Below are positions 1-12,183 of a stretch of 64,000 bases of DNA, piece by piece. Under the pieces are notes generated by a model. The model ran no database searches. It was not told where the DNA came from and saw nothing but the letters and a program-made list of their open reading frames with translations. The stretch covers positions 27,444,501 to 27,508,500 of the forward strand of contig JAPQWV010000002.1 of assembly GCA_027422505.1 (NCBI GenBank). The letters are read 5' to 3'. The DNA is from Craterostigma plantagineum. Its lineage: Eukaryota; Streptophyta; Magnoliopsida; Lamiales; Linderniaceae. Positions within the stretch are counted from its first letter, which is position 1, and every line of letters starts with the position of its first letter. Made by a program: the position numbers and the translations under genes.

Positions 1-2602
1 CGACACGACACAAAGTAATTAAAAAAATAAAGCTTTTGCAAGTATTTTCTTTCACCTTTGAAGCTCATTTGATTGTTGCGCTTCTGTTCTGAATTCGTCT
101 GTCAAAGAGCAAAAAAAATTATAGCATGGGCTGTAACTTCTATCCGCCAATAAAAGCTGTTGTGTCTAGAGATATTATTGTAAATTAATTTGTGGGTTTT
201 CGATAATCCACCTCCTTGAGTGTTTATTTAAGCCTTCTAGTGGGTTTAAACTTATTTTATATAAACCCATAGTTTATATATATCTTTGAACCAAACACAT
301 CTATATACGGTAAACCCTTGTTTAAAACTCATAAAGACTCCAACCAAACGAGGGCAAAATGTTTAATTGTTACCTGTTTTCCCTTTATTTGGTATGGTTT
401 TGAGTTTGAAAATTGGCGGAATCTCTAAATTTTGATTGAAAATTTAGGCGGGATTTTCGACATGAGCGGAAAAATGCAAGTGTCAAGGAATTCTGGAATG
501 TTCTATATTGTCATGGAATATTACCACTTTACTTGCCAATAATACCGAATTACCTCTACAAAATAACATTACATAACCAATTTTAACACGATTGTAAATG
601 GTGATACTACATAATATGTTCTTCGTACCACATTAATAATTTCATTAATTTTGCTCAAATCCACTTCTTTTAAATTGTTTAGGGTCTCAAATTTTGAGTA
701 TATGGTCAATTAATCAAGTATTGTTTCATTAGAAAACATAATAGTCCATCTTTGGCAAGAACCACCATATGTTTAGATGACTAGCCAACTCAACTTTCGA
801 CATTACCATAATCGTTGGCATGCTGCTTTGAGATTTTTAGTGGTTCATCATCATAGATAATGTTTGAATCAATTGGAACACATCCATCTCATAAAAAAAA
901 TGATTCATTAACAAAACTAATCGAATTAGTAACGTTGTATTGGGAGCCTCTTATCTTGTACAACGACCTCTACTACTGATACCATATGGGTCTGATTCTG
1001 TTTATTGCATGCCAGATGTGGTATTTTTTTGATGCAACGTGGTAAGATATCTTGAAATACATGATTTTCAACAGCCGCCAGAACAGCCGCCAGAACGTTC
1101 CAGAATATTCCTTAACAAGTGGTTTATGTGCCAAATTATGAGGTATTAAGATTACATAAATTGTCACACCTCTCGAAAACGATGCAATCATATTTGGACG
1201 ACTCCGAACATTCTGGAAAATTTATAATGAAATGGTTCTGATCATACTATATGTGTCACAGTAGTAATTGAATGTGGTACTCGGCGCATTTAGGTTTCAA
1301 CGAAATCTTGAATTTGGTAATATCCCTCGATTAAAATTGGTAATTTCATTGATAATACACGGAAATTTTCCTCGAGAAAAATAAGATAAATTCGCTTTAA
1401 TTCATGATTAATATCAAACAAAATATGTCGATTACTAAGACACAATCAAATTGACCGTATTCACCCTATCCGCAGTAACTTCAAAAATTTTCTTTGATTA
1501 TGAAGACCCATGAGAAATTGAGGTCGACTTAACCTTATTCGGTAATTAACGTGACGAAGCTAGCGTTTTCAACGATGTTTTGGTGTCGAGAATGCGTGTT
1601 AATCGTATACGTTTCAAACTTGCTTGACATAAAAAATTTGTCGATATTCCATTATTAACACCACTAATCAACGTCGATTACTAAGACATATGATAATTGC
1701 ATAGGTGTTAATCGCATACGTTTCAAACGGATGGATGATGATTTATAACAACTACACTTTTATATATAGCTCTTCAAGTTCCTGAGAAGTATGACGACCT
1801 GTACCACTTCGTCCTTATAATATAACGGTTCAGTCAGAGAATATACCGCTTTAGGTTCAGGACAATCTGCTCGAACGACTTCATTTTCAGTTCCAATTTG
1901 CGTAATGCGAAAATCTGTGTAAACGGAGGTACAATTGGCTGCGTGAAGCTCTTAATAAGCCCCGGAGGACACAAATAACTTCCTGGTAATGACAATATTT
2001 GTACATAAAATTTCAATTGTCAAATCTAATTTTCGTTATGTTAATACCACTTATGTACTATAAATTAACCAATACCATGTCTTTGTAACAGTTTATAATA
2101 ACAGTAAATTGTTCGTCGATAACTCTTTTTCAACTTTATTGCAGGGTATTTTGGTCAGAACAAATTTTAGGCCTTTTTGTACTATCGTTCCCTTGATTTA
2201 TCAGTACACAAGAGAAGATATTTCTGCGGGACTTTGAGTGGAGTAGGAGGTATTACTCAATCGTTATCTTTCTTGTATTAATTGTATTTTTGAAGCTAAC
2301 ATGTGTTTTAAATAATAGAAAACATGGTATAAAAAGTAGCAAGTATAGCTTACACTAAAAATCCTAAAAATGTCTTGTCAACGACTGTACAATCTAGAAA
2401 ATCACGCCCGAAAGTCATCATTATCCCGCTAAAAACAGAAACGCGACTTATATATATCAACATGTAACGTTTCATCCAGTAGTGGTACCAGATTGTGTTT
2501 TGGTGCAAATATTACGCCACTAGTGGTATTAATATCAATAATCCCCCCAATTAACATGTTTCATACCTCATAGCAATCGAAATACCAGTTACTCAAAACC
2601 AA
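1..2602. other. Gene-free AT-rich left flank
   Basis: I see no conserved coding region here. The few short open frames give low-complexity or unrecognisable peptides. The stretch holds scattered short direct repeats, described separately, and probably belongs to the same repeat-rich block as the Mutator-like transposase that follows. A possible terminal motif of a Tourist-like element (CCAAACGAGG near 345) has no visible partner. Confidence 0.5.
1427..1728 (+). repeat. Imperfect direct repeat pair, ~105-250 bp apart
   Basis: The word GTCGATTACTAAGACA occurs at about 1427 and again at 1673. The word GTGTTAATCGNATACGTTTC occurs at about 1596 and again at 1705. The block looks like a partly decayed tandem duplication on the left side of the Mutator-like transposase, paralleling the clearer tandem repeats on its right side. 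I have no family name for it. Confidence 0.55.
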
Positions 2603-4790
2603 ATGATGGCTGACCCCATTACAGACGAGAACGATGGAATATTGACTCTATGTCAGTATGAAACCGAATGTGTTTCCTTCGAAGTTAAGGAAACGAGCTC
2701 CATACCACATCTGCTTGTACAAGTTACAAAGAGGTTCCCAAGTTCGAATGAGGACAACCTTTCACTCAAATACAAGTCACCGTTAAACCAGGCAATCGTT
2801 TCATTGATCATAGATGATGACGTCATGTTCATGGTGAAATTACATCGTGAGTTAAACATGAAGGTGATTGATATGGTTGCCTCAGAGAGAAGGGAGGGCG
2901 GTGATACCGGGATAGCGCTGGCAGAAGTTTCAGCTTTCATTTGCTCGTCCTCGACCAACTCTATCGACAGTTGGATTCGGGGCATCCATGGTGTAGGCAA
3001 AATATTTGACGATGCTACTGAGTTTCGGAGCAAAGCTAAAAAGGTTCGCAATTGCGAGCCGAAAGTCATTTAAATATATAAAGAATGACCCAAATAAAAT
3101 CATTGTTACATGCAACGTAGAAGATTGCCTTTGGAGGATATATGCTGCCCGAAGTAAATCCGATGGTATATTCAGGATTAAGAAAGCCAACATGAACCAT
3201 ACCTGTGGGGAATTAAACTGCATGAGCGCGGCCACCCAAAGGCCGATTCTAAATTGGTGGCTGAGATACTCCAGCCGAAACTGTCATGTGAGCCTTTCTA
3301 CAAGCCTATGACAATCAAGAATGATTTTTTGCGGGATTATGGAGTTGCAATTCCGTATCATCCCGCATGGGGAGGGAAAGAAATTGCACTGCAAAACATT
3401 CATGGGCTTCATAGAGGATCTTACGATAGATTGAGGTGGTATTGCAATGCAGTGCGTCTAACCAATTCGGGAAGTGTGGCAGATTGTGAACTTTATGCTG
3501 AAACGAGTAAATTCAAGAGATTGTTTCTATGCTTCCATGCTTGTATAACTGGATTTATTCGGGGTTGTAGACCGCTGATTTTCTTGGATGGTACGCACAT
3601 CAAAAACAAGCACAAAGGCTGCTTGCTTAATGCTGTTTCGAAAGATGGAGACGATGGGTTGTTTACGATCGCATTTGCTGGTAACATATTCATAACTCAT
3701 TCGTTTATCGACTATTATTAGAATGTAACTAAATATTGATGATAAAATTGTTTCACAGTGGTTGACAGAGAGACTAACACTAGTTGGCGGTGGTTCCTCT
3801 TGAAGTTGAGAGATATATTGTGCTATCATGGCATAAATGACTTCAGAGGCTATACATTTTTCTCCGACCGACATGAAGGTCTCCTTAACGGCATCCCGGA
3901 GGTATTTCTCGGATCTCACCACTCTTATCGTCTAAGGCATATTGTTGATAATTTCCGAAAATCTGTGTTGCGAAAAAACCCTTTCAAGAACAAAAAGTAT
4001 TGGACGTCAGTGTTCAAGAAAGCAGCATATACACCTTATTGGCAGGATCACAAAAATTACATAGAGGAAATTCAGAAAGCTTATGGTGAACCTGCCGAAA
4101 GATTCCTTGTAGCGTCCGATCCAAATTGTTGGGCCAATTCCTTGTTTGTTGGCAAGAGATGGGGAATTATTGATAACAATATTGCTGAAAGTTGGAATAG
4201 TTGGGTGCGTGAGGCTAGGACAATGCCCATTGTGGGAATGGCTGACGAAATTCGGTGAAAGATTATAATAATGATGAGTGACAAGAGAAATGAAGCGCAC
4301 AAACAAGCCGGGCACTTGTGTAATAAGCCCGAGAAGAAACTGAATTACAACATTGAAGAATCTCGTACACTGTTAGTAGATACTTCGTGTGGATGGAAAT
4401 TTGAGGTTTCGGATAAAGGGCAGAAGTTTGTCGTATACTTAACGAACAGGGCTGTGTTCGTGCCGATTTTTTCAATTGGACAGTATTCCGTGTAAGCATG
4501 CTTGTTCGTGCATCCTGACATTAGGTCTTTCGCCATACAGTTTTTGCGACGACTATTACAGTTTAGCAAAATACCGACAGACCTACTTGTCCTTTATAAA
4601 CCCAATTCCTTTCAATATTGGCTTGGATAACCCAATACCTGAAGACGTAGTAGAACCGGATGTTCAACGACCTCCCGGACGTCCAAGATAAAAGAGAATT
4701 CCTTCCCAACTCGAAGATGTTTGCCGACTCAAGTGCGGAAGATGTAAGACGAATGGGCACAATCGCAGAACATGCAAAGAAGGAATATGA
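2603..4790 (+). pseudogene. Mutator-like (MULE/MURA) transposase, broken
   Basis: Cut-and-paste DNA transposase of the MuDR/MULE superfamily, read from several frames in order. An acidic N-terminal region (2603-3073) is followed by the MULE DNA-binding segment near 3050-3220, which ends in NHTCGE. The DDE core shows FLDGTHIK (~3584) and, after a likely intron at about 3680-3757, NTSWRWFLLKL and FFSDRHEGL. The third acidic residue lies in NNIAESWNSW (~4170). A SWIM-type zinc motif IPCKHACSCI (~4482) and a CCHC knuckle (CGRCKTNGHNRRTC, ~4734-4775) close the protein. At least one in-frame TGA (~4256) and several frame changes break it, so it is non-functional as it stands. The usual HxxCLRH motif reads HSYRLRH here. 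No clear terminal inverted repeats were found, so the element's ends are unknown. Confidence 0.85.
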
Positions 4791-5033
4791 TGTTTACATA
4801 TAGCCGTTTTGTCTATTTTTTGTCATCTAATTTAGAAAACCTCGGTAACAATTTTTTGTCTTTCAGTCTTTTGTTGTTTTGGTGTTGGCAATGCTTCATT
4901 TGATAAATATACCATTTGAAGCCATGAACTTCCATTCAAATAAGTAATGGTTGATGACAAACGGATAGATGACTCCTGATACCAATAACATTTCCACCCT
5001 ACCATATAACAATTGATGACGGCAAATACCTCT

Positions 5034-6970
5034 TGTAAATCAGTAGAAATTTCTCGAACGAGCTCGTTTTCAGGTCCGTTCACCTGGAATGATGAATGGT
5101 GGAGCCAACTCGGTGGCGCTACGCAATGTGCGGGTGGTGGGTAATAACAATTTCAACGTATTAGCTCCAAGTTTGGTATTCAAATGTCAAATGCTTTTCC
5201 CTAATTTGCGTCGATTGAATCCGCAGTAACTCCAACGACGGATTCAAAACAGTTAACTACACAAACGTAACCGAATCCTTGAGGACTATACCTCTTCCGC
5301 TAAGGCTAAAAACAGTTAATTCTTCAGCTGTGACGTTAGATGTGCATCTTTTAACATTTGCTTAGGAATAACTTTTCAAATCAGACTACTGTATTCATAG
5401 CAGTAACGGGTAGATGAAAGACAATACCAGTTATAGCAACTTTTATGACACTTAAGTTTTCAGGGATGTACAAAGATTTATAACATTTCCTGCCTTTGTT
5501 ACAACATTTGAAGCCCGACCTAGGGATGTCAACGGGGCGGGGCGGGGCCGGGGATTAGGTCCCCACCCCCGTCCCCGCGTCGACGGGGAATCCCCATCCC
5601 CGTCCCCGCGAACTTAGCGGGGAAAAATTCGTCCCCATCCCCGTCCCCGTCGGGTCCCCGTCCCCGCGGGGATTCCCCGTCCCCACGTTTTTTTAAAAAA
5701 AAATTATATTTTCATTATAATATAAACTAGAAATATTATTTATACTATATTTTAGATAATATTTATATTATAATAATAAAAAATGAGTTAAACAATATTA
5801 TTTTAAACTATAATAATATAAACTATGTATAAAAAATATTATTTAGATATTAATTTAAGATATAAAATATATTTTTAAATAATATTAGTGGCGGGGACGG
5901 GGCGGGGACTATGATCCCCGTCCCCGCCCCTTCACCGCCTACGGGGACAAAATTTTCCCCATCCCCGCCTCGCGGGGATTAAAATTCGGGGATTCCCCGC
6001 CCCGTTCGGGGCGGATCCCCGCGGGGACGGGGAATCCCCACCCCATTGACAAGCCTAGCCCGACCCATACCATTTGTAAATCAGCAGAAATTTCTCGGAC
6101 GAGCTCATTTTCAGGCCCGTTCACCTGGAACGATGAACGGTGGAGCCAACTCGGTGGCGCTACGCAATGTACGGGCTGTGGGTCACAACAATCTCAACGT
6201 AGTAGCTCCAATTTTCCCTAATTTGCGTCGAATGAATCCGAAGTAACTCCATCGACGGATTCAAAAAGTTAACTGCACAACTGTAACCGAATCCTTGTTA
6301 GCTATATACCTCTTCCGCTAAGGCTAAAAACGGTTATGATTCTATTGTGACGTTAGATGTGCATCTTTTAACATTTGCTTAGGAATAACGTTTCAAATCA
6401 GACTACTGTATTGATAGCAGTAACGGGTAGATGAAAGACAATACCTCTTTTGGCAACTTTTGTAACACTTAAGTTTTCAGGATGTACAACGACTGATAAC
6501 ATGTCCTACCTTTCTCATAACATTGGATGCCCAAACCACACCTCTTTATATTTCAGAAGAAATTTCTCGGACGAGCTCATTTTCAGGCCCGTTCACCTGG
6601 AACGATGAACGATGGAGCCAACTCGGTGGCGCTACGCAATTTACGGGCTGTGGATCACAACAATTTCAACGTAGTAGCTCCAATTTTCGTATTTGATTGT
6701 CAAATGCTTTTCCCTAATTTGCGTCGATTGAATCCGATGTAACTCCAACGACGGATTCAAAACAGTTAACTGTCCAACTGTAACCGATTGTGGAAGATAC
6801 CTTTTCCTCTAAAGACTAAAACAAATTGATACAGCTGTAATGACGTTAGAGGTGCATCTTATAACGTTTGCTTAGGAATAACTTTTCAAATCAGATATAT
6901 TCATAGCCGTAACGGATACTTGAACAAAATACCAGTTAAGGCATTTGCGTAACCTCTTGGTTTCAGGAGT
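5034..6970 (+). repeat. Three tandem ~480 bp repeat units
   Basis: Units begin near 5034, 6072 and 6550. Each carries AATTTCTCGNACGAGCTC, then GTTCACCTGGAANGATGAA, then TTGCGTCGATTGAATCC or a close variant, and a tail with GACGTTAGATGTGCATC (or GAGGTGCATC). The first unit is split by a 537 bp hAT-like element. Without it the three units are close in length and similar over most of their span. Each has a short open frame starting near AACGATGAA, but the peptides match nothing I recognise and end differently. The block follows the MULE transposase and may be its subterminal region. Confidence 0.8.
5521..6057. mobile_element. hAT-like MITE, GGGGAC-rich arms, 537 bp
   Basis: The termini are TAGGGATGTCAACGGGG on the left and, reading inward from the right, TAGGCTTGTCAATGGGG. 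The element is flanked by a perfect 8-bp duplication GCCCGACC (5513-5520 and 6058-6065), the hallmark length of hAT insertions. Both arms (~170 bp) are made of reiterated GGGGAC/GTCCCC words and are complementary to each other. The core (~5690-5885) is almost pure A/T. There is no coding capacity. It is inserted in the first unit of the tandem repeat. Confidence 0.9.
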
Positions 6971-9640
6971 ATTTGCGACGCCCCGCCATCTACTACTATT
7001 TTCTTACACTAATTCACGTGACTAAATAAAATATAACATATGTTACATATGAAACATCGATAGAATTTTTTTTCCGATTTTACAATTTTACAAAGCACAC
7101 CATACCCGACTATTTTACAATGCAAACGTTGTTCAGATTTTACATACGATACAAACTTATTTTACAAAACACAACCTAATTAAGCATAACGCCCGCCGCA
7201 CAGGTCGCATCCATGTACACACCACCCTCAAAAGTCACCGGAAGTTCCAGAAGGACCAGCCTCGTCATCTAAACATTTACGTACCGGATTCCCTACGTCT
7301 ACAACACATAAAAACATGGGATGAGCTATAAAGCTCAGTAAGTGGAAATATGCATGTATGCACGTGCCAAAATAGCAAAGGCATTCGCGCCAATGCTTTC
7401 TAATACTCTTATCCTTACATTATACTCATCTATTTATCATCTTCATTAGGGCCCATAGCTACCTACTAAGCACACCATCAAATCATGAGCTCAAATCCTA
7501 CACGGATAAAATACGATAGTCGGCCCACGCTGGCTAAGATAAAACTAGGGTTTATCTCCAGTTCTATCATTCACCAGGTCGCCCCTCTATCAAATTATTT
7601 TCCTGGCACTATAGTTATACTATGTGCCTTCCCATTACCTAAATAATTTAGGTAAATATATTCGACGGTTTTACCCCCGTCATGGTACCTTTGTAGAAGT
7701 AGCTATATTCTCATTCATCTACATTACATATAATTCGCTTTCAACTCAAGTACTATCATGCACGCTCATTCCTCAAAATACTCAGTATGATTCGTGCGTG
7801 TACATGCTCATGCTGCATAAATAATGCGACAAATAATAAATTCCAAACAGTTGCATATAACAGATAATTCACATTCCACGTATTTATCAAAGCAATTAAT
7901 CACGTAACATTACACATATCAATCAATTTATGTGTTGTAGGTGAAATTCCCACTTACCTGGTATCATTAGCTATTAGCTTATCGTTTGCTAACCTTCGAA
8001 CCGTAAGTATAGAAACATATTAAATTAGAGTTTGTTAGTCTAGTTATAGCTCTATGAAATTGGCTTAATTTGAAAATCCTAATTTTTGACTTCTATAAAT
8101 TTCGAAATTAAAACTTTAGAATTTAAAACAGTATATAACATTTTGAATTAAATCTCGAAATTTAATATCGACATTGTATTATTAGTGGATCTCGACATGG
8201 ATAATTCTCGACATAGTTTGGACACAAAACTCGAGTTTAGGTTAGATATAAGTCTCGACATATAACATATTATATAATATTTCGAAGTATATCTTCTAGA
8301 TGAATCTCGATATAGATGTCGAGCTGAATTAGAAATTATACACTTATACACTAATTTCTTATGAATATGGCTTCGAGATCATATGGCTTAGAAATTATAC
8401 CCATAGATGTCGACATTGTAAGTAAAATATCGAGGTGCATTATATAAGGATTTCGGTACCAATATGTCGAAGACAAATCTCGACATTTAAATACTGCATA
8501 AAGATTTCGACACCAATTAAATCTCGACATTTCCACTAATGATCTCGATATGGCTTTCACCCTTTGGTTGTGAGGTTTCGACATATAAGTAAAATGTCGG
8601 GATGAACTTATAGCAAAATATCGATATCATTCTTTATTATTCAAACAAGGTTTCGACATTTACTAACTAACACAATGGATCTCGTGTAAACATTCTTATA
8701 TATATCGAAACTTCCTCACACACAATATCGACATCCTATTTGATATTCCCACTTGACAAAACTCACATCAATATCATTCTATTTCATCACCATCTCGACA
8801 TTCTCTTCAAAATTTATAAAACTCGAAGTAACTTCACATAACCCATATCGAGATTTTGTTTGAAAATTTAATTCGACATCTTGATAAATCTCGTCTTAAC
8901 AATTCAATTACTAAAATTTTGACATACTATTTCAAACTCCACCAATTTATTTCGAAATCTTTACAAAATCACTAACTAAATCTCGAAACCAACCAAACCC
9001 TAATCTTTCGAAAATCACTAACACTATTTACTTCTTAAACTCTTAAAATCTTTCGATCGAAACCTTAATTATCTAGAACATAAGAACTTTTGAAAACATG
9101 TTCAACTCGTTAATAACTCAAAAACCTCATGAAACAAGAACCCCTAAATCATTTCATGCCTAATAACCTTTATATATACCAAACCCTAACCAACAACGTA
9201 AATATCTTAGTAAATTCCATACCTTACTTGTGAACTTCGTGCCAAGTTTTTCTGTCCTCTCACTCCACCCAAATCTTTGTAAATGATAATGAGATGTTCT
9301 CCTCTACGTTCATATCTCAAATCCTCAATTATTGTCATTTCTTTAATCTTAATTGATTTTGTATTTTGTCTTTAGCTTTTTAAAAACTTTGGATTTTTCT
9401 TCTCATACATATTATGTATTAGTTTCTAAATAATTATAACGTTTACCTAATACTATCTCAAGCCACATGTTAATATTTTATACCTTGCATTAGTTATTCT
9501 TTATTAATAAAATCTCGAGATCTGTCTTAGAAATCTCGACATCATTTTAAAATTTCTTCGAGTAAGGATTTCGAGATGCATCTACATACACAATATATCG
9601 AGATTTTGGTCAGAAATTATGTTATATATATCATTTTTTG
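6971..9640. other. Gene-free region with repeat-like sequence
   Basis: No gene is visible. The part at about 7180-8000 looks like a dispersed repeat; it contains a GGGATGAGCTATAAAGCTCA-like stretch near 7318. On the minus strand a sequence near 7960 matches a splice donor (CCAGGTAAGTG), so it could derive from a non-coding or LTR-type transcript. I could not find paired LTRs or terminal repeats. The TCGA-rich tract inside it is listed separately. Confidence 0.4.
8101..9070. repeat. TCGA-rich degenerate short-word tract
   Basis: By eye I count about 32 TCGA tetranucleotides in about 960 bp, mostly in the contexts CTCGACAT, ATATCGA and TTTCGA. At this base composition about three would be expected by chance. 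A smaller cluster of five follows at 9510-9605. The spacing is irregular (about 15-60 bp), so it is not a simple tandem satellite. No open frame explains it. Confidence 0.7.
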
Positions 9641-11185
9641 TCATACATTTGAACGCAGTATTGCTGCAGTACAATTCAACGGATAGTCATTGACAGTATC
9701 TATCAAATGGACAGCTCGCCGATCAAAGTACCAATCGCCAATGGCCTGAGCAATCGTCTGCAAAGAAGAAGAAAAATATATTTTTATAAATGAAAAATTT
9801 CATTTGGAAATAAAAGAATAGATATATACCATATTTTCCAGAGTAGGTGATCCATTCCAATTATATAATTGATTCCAGTAAATGAAATCATGACCGTAGC
9901 AAGAGTTGATGAACTCTCCCCTCGATGAACAGTCCCCACCAAGTGCTTTCAACGTTTCTATTAGTGCACTTCGAAAACCTGTACATCATCAAATTAAACA
10001 TATCGATCAAGTGTTGATTTTTGTCATAGTACATAAATATTAGGCAAAATTATAAAACTGGGTCCCTAAGTATGTTGATTTTCGATTTTGGTCAGTATGT
10101 TTGCTAGTTACAAAACTAGATCACTAAGTATGTATTTAGGTAACAAAATTGGGTCACTAAGTATGTATATAGTAACAAAACTAGATCACTGAGTATGTAT
10201 ATAGTTACAAATTTGGGTCATTAAATACGTATATAATAAGAAAAAGAGGTCAGTGACCCAATTTTGTTACTTTATACATATTTAGTGACATAGTTTTGTA
10301 ACTGGCAAACATAGTGATCCAAAATTGACATACTTTGTGACCCATTTTTATGATTTTCCCTAAATATTATTCATTTATTTTAAAGAGGTATTTATACCTT
10401 GCATTCTCTGAATACTGTTGGGTTCGCACATATTCAGATTACGAGTGCAGTTTACCCAATGGGAGTCAGCTTCTTGGGGCTTGAAATTTGCTCTTAGCTG
10501 AAATAACAACGACATCAAAATCATAGTCAAGATTTCGAGACCTTGTTTAAAATTTCAGTTGCGATTAATGGGCAAGAATCTAAATACCTGATATTCATCA
10601 AACGCGGAATGGTGAATAAATAGTGGCGTTTTCATGTCGCCGACAACGTTTTCTGGGAAGAAACACTGAAAAAAAAATATACTTTGGGTATTTAGATTAC
10701 CCTTTTTTTCTAATATGAAACATGGATTTTTAGTTTATTGACATTTACCAAGTTAGGATCCATTTTCGACGTGCATGATTTTGGCAGATTCTTGGCCATT
10801 CCCTGCAACATAATTCCAATAGGCACGTGCAATCTTATGAATAAATATACTATATGATTTCTTAATAATGACTTAAGAGTTGACAATATCTGTAATAAAT
10901 TATTAGTACATGCAAGGAAATCAATTTGGCATTATAGTCTTGTCTGAACTCAACGCCAGGACGGTCTTTTCTGTATTATCAATGAAAAGGAGTTAAGATT
11001 ATATATATACGGACATTACATATTAAATAAATATATAAAAGTACCCCCAAAGAAAGAAACCAGAATCTGATACGCATTTGACTCTCTTAGCGTTTGATAA
11101 GTAATCTCGAAAACGATCACAGTGCATTATCGTTGCTACCCCACCCGCTGAATTCCCGGCGAGCATCGCCTGTATATTAATTAAT

Positions 11186-11230
<45 letters not shown>

Positions 11231-12183
11231 AAAGAGACGGTAATGGTTGGGTTGGGTATCTATCGATTGCAATAAATATGAGAAATATTACATTTTCTGC
11301 ATTCTTCATTCCTTTAGCCAGCAAGTCTTCAATGACGGCCTTGAAAATCCTTGCACCTCTGTAATATATCTTTGTCGTCTAAAAGAGAGAAAAAGGAAGT
11401 ACATGAACGCAAATCAAAAATATATCTTCTTACGTGCCAATTAATAATTTTGTTCTTACAGGATCAACTTCTTCGACGTCTCCCAGAAACGATCCACCGT
11501 CGCAGTATGGAACCGTGACTATATTCCAGTTATAGAAATCTGATATGCATATAACATAAGCATTATGGGGTTACGAAGAATATGGCATAGCATAATATCA
11601 ATATAATGATAAAAATTTACCAGGATTTACGGTTTGGTCATTGAGTTGAATCCCATTAAAATTCTGTGACGTGTAGTTGACAGTGCTGCCAACTATCGTA
11701 TTGAATCTTTCTTGGCACTTCTTCGGTGATGTACACCATCCACCACCCTATACATATGTACATAATATATGGAATTATCATATAATCAAAATAAGATGGG
11801 AGGAATTAAATCGAAAATAAAATATACATACCCATAAATAAACCATCCAGTTGTTTGCACCCTCTCCAAATCCCTTGGCATGAAAATAAGCTCCTGGGCT
11901 CCCATCCAAGCAAACTGCAATTCCCAAGCAATAAAATAATTAATTATTTATAATTTCGTCATATATTGATTATGTATTAGGCGCAATATATATATATTCT
12001 TCTGTACGAAAAAAAATATATACCTGCTCCTTCTGAGGCAGCTTTCTCACGAAGAATTGTAATATTTACCCTTTCCTCTCTGTGGGCTTCGGCGTTGACG
12101 AGGAAGAAGATGGCAATGATAAATATACAAACCCTTGAATAAGGGCATGCGTAGTAACAATGGTGTTGATGACGATCAGCCAT
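9641..12183 (-). CDS. Pectin acetylesterase (PAE/Notum family)
   Basis: Secreted carboxylesterase that removes acetyl groups from cell-wall pectin. About twelve coding exons can be read, giving a protein near the usual ~390 residues. The start ATG (12183) leads into a hydrophobic signal segment ([15 protein letters not shown]). Then come [22 protein letters not shown], the nucleophile motif LAGNSAGG (~11150), the aspartate motif HSAFDEYQ (~10600) and the histidine region INSCYGHDF (~9905). It ends in LRSNV and a TGA at 9641. Splice junctions read cleanly as GT-AG. One intron holds a 318 bp MULE-type MITE and another a (TA)n run. Arabidopsis PAE7, PAE8 and PAE11 lie, as I recall, near the orthologues of the next genes. 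It looks intact. Confidence 0.9.
10043..10360. mobile_element. Mutator-type MITE in a PAE intron, 318 bp
   Basis: The ends are GGCAAAATTATAAAACTGGG and, reading inward from the right, GGGAAAATCATAAAAATGGG. A perfect 9-bp target duplication TAAATATTA (10034-10042 and 10361-10369) fits the Mutator superfamily. The interior has several tandem ~35 bp copies of a unit like GTTACAAAACTAGATCACTA followed by AGTATGTATATA. Non-coding, and confined to an intron. Confidence 0.88.
11190..11225. repeat. (TA)n microsatellite in a PAE intron
   Basis: A run of alternating T and A interrupted only at its left edge, lying between two coding exons of the pectin acetylesterase gene. Confidence 0.9.

Noticed and set aside
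188..360. Tourist-like MITE with end CCAAACGAGGGC
   Set aside because: Only one possible terminus is seen. No inverted partner or target duplication was found.
7180..9300. LTR or retrotransposon body in the left repeat block
   Set aside because: The text resembles dispersed plant repeats and has donor-like sequences, but I could not find a second LTR, PBS or coding domain.
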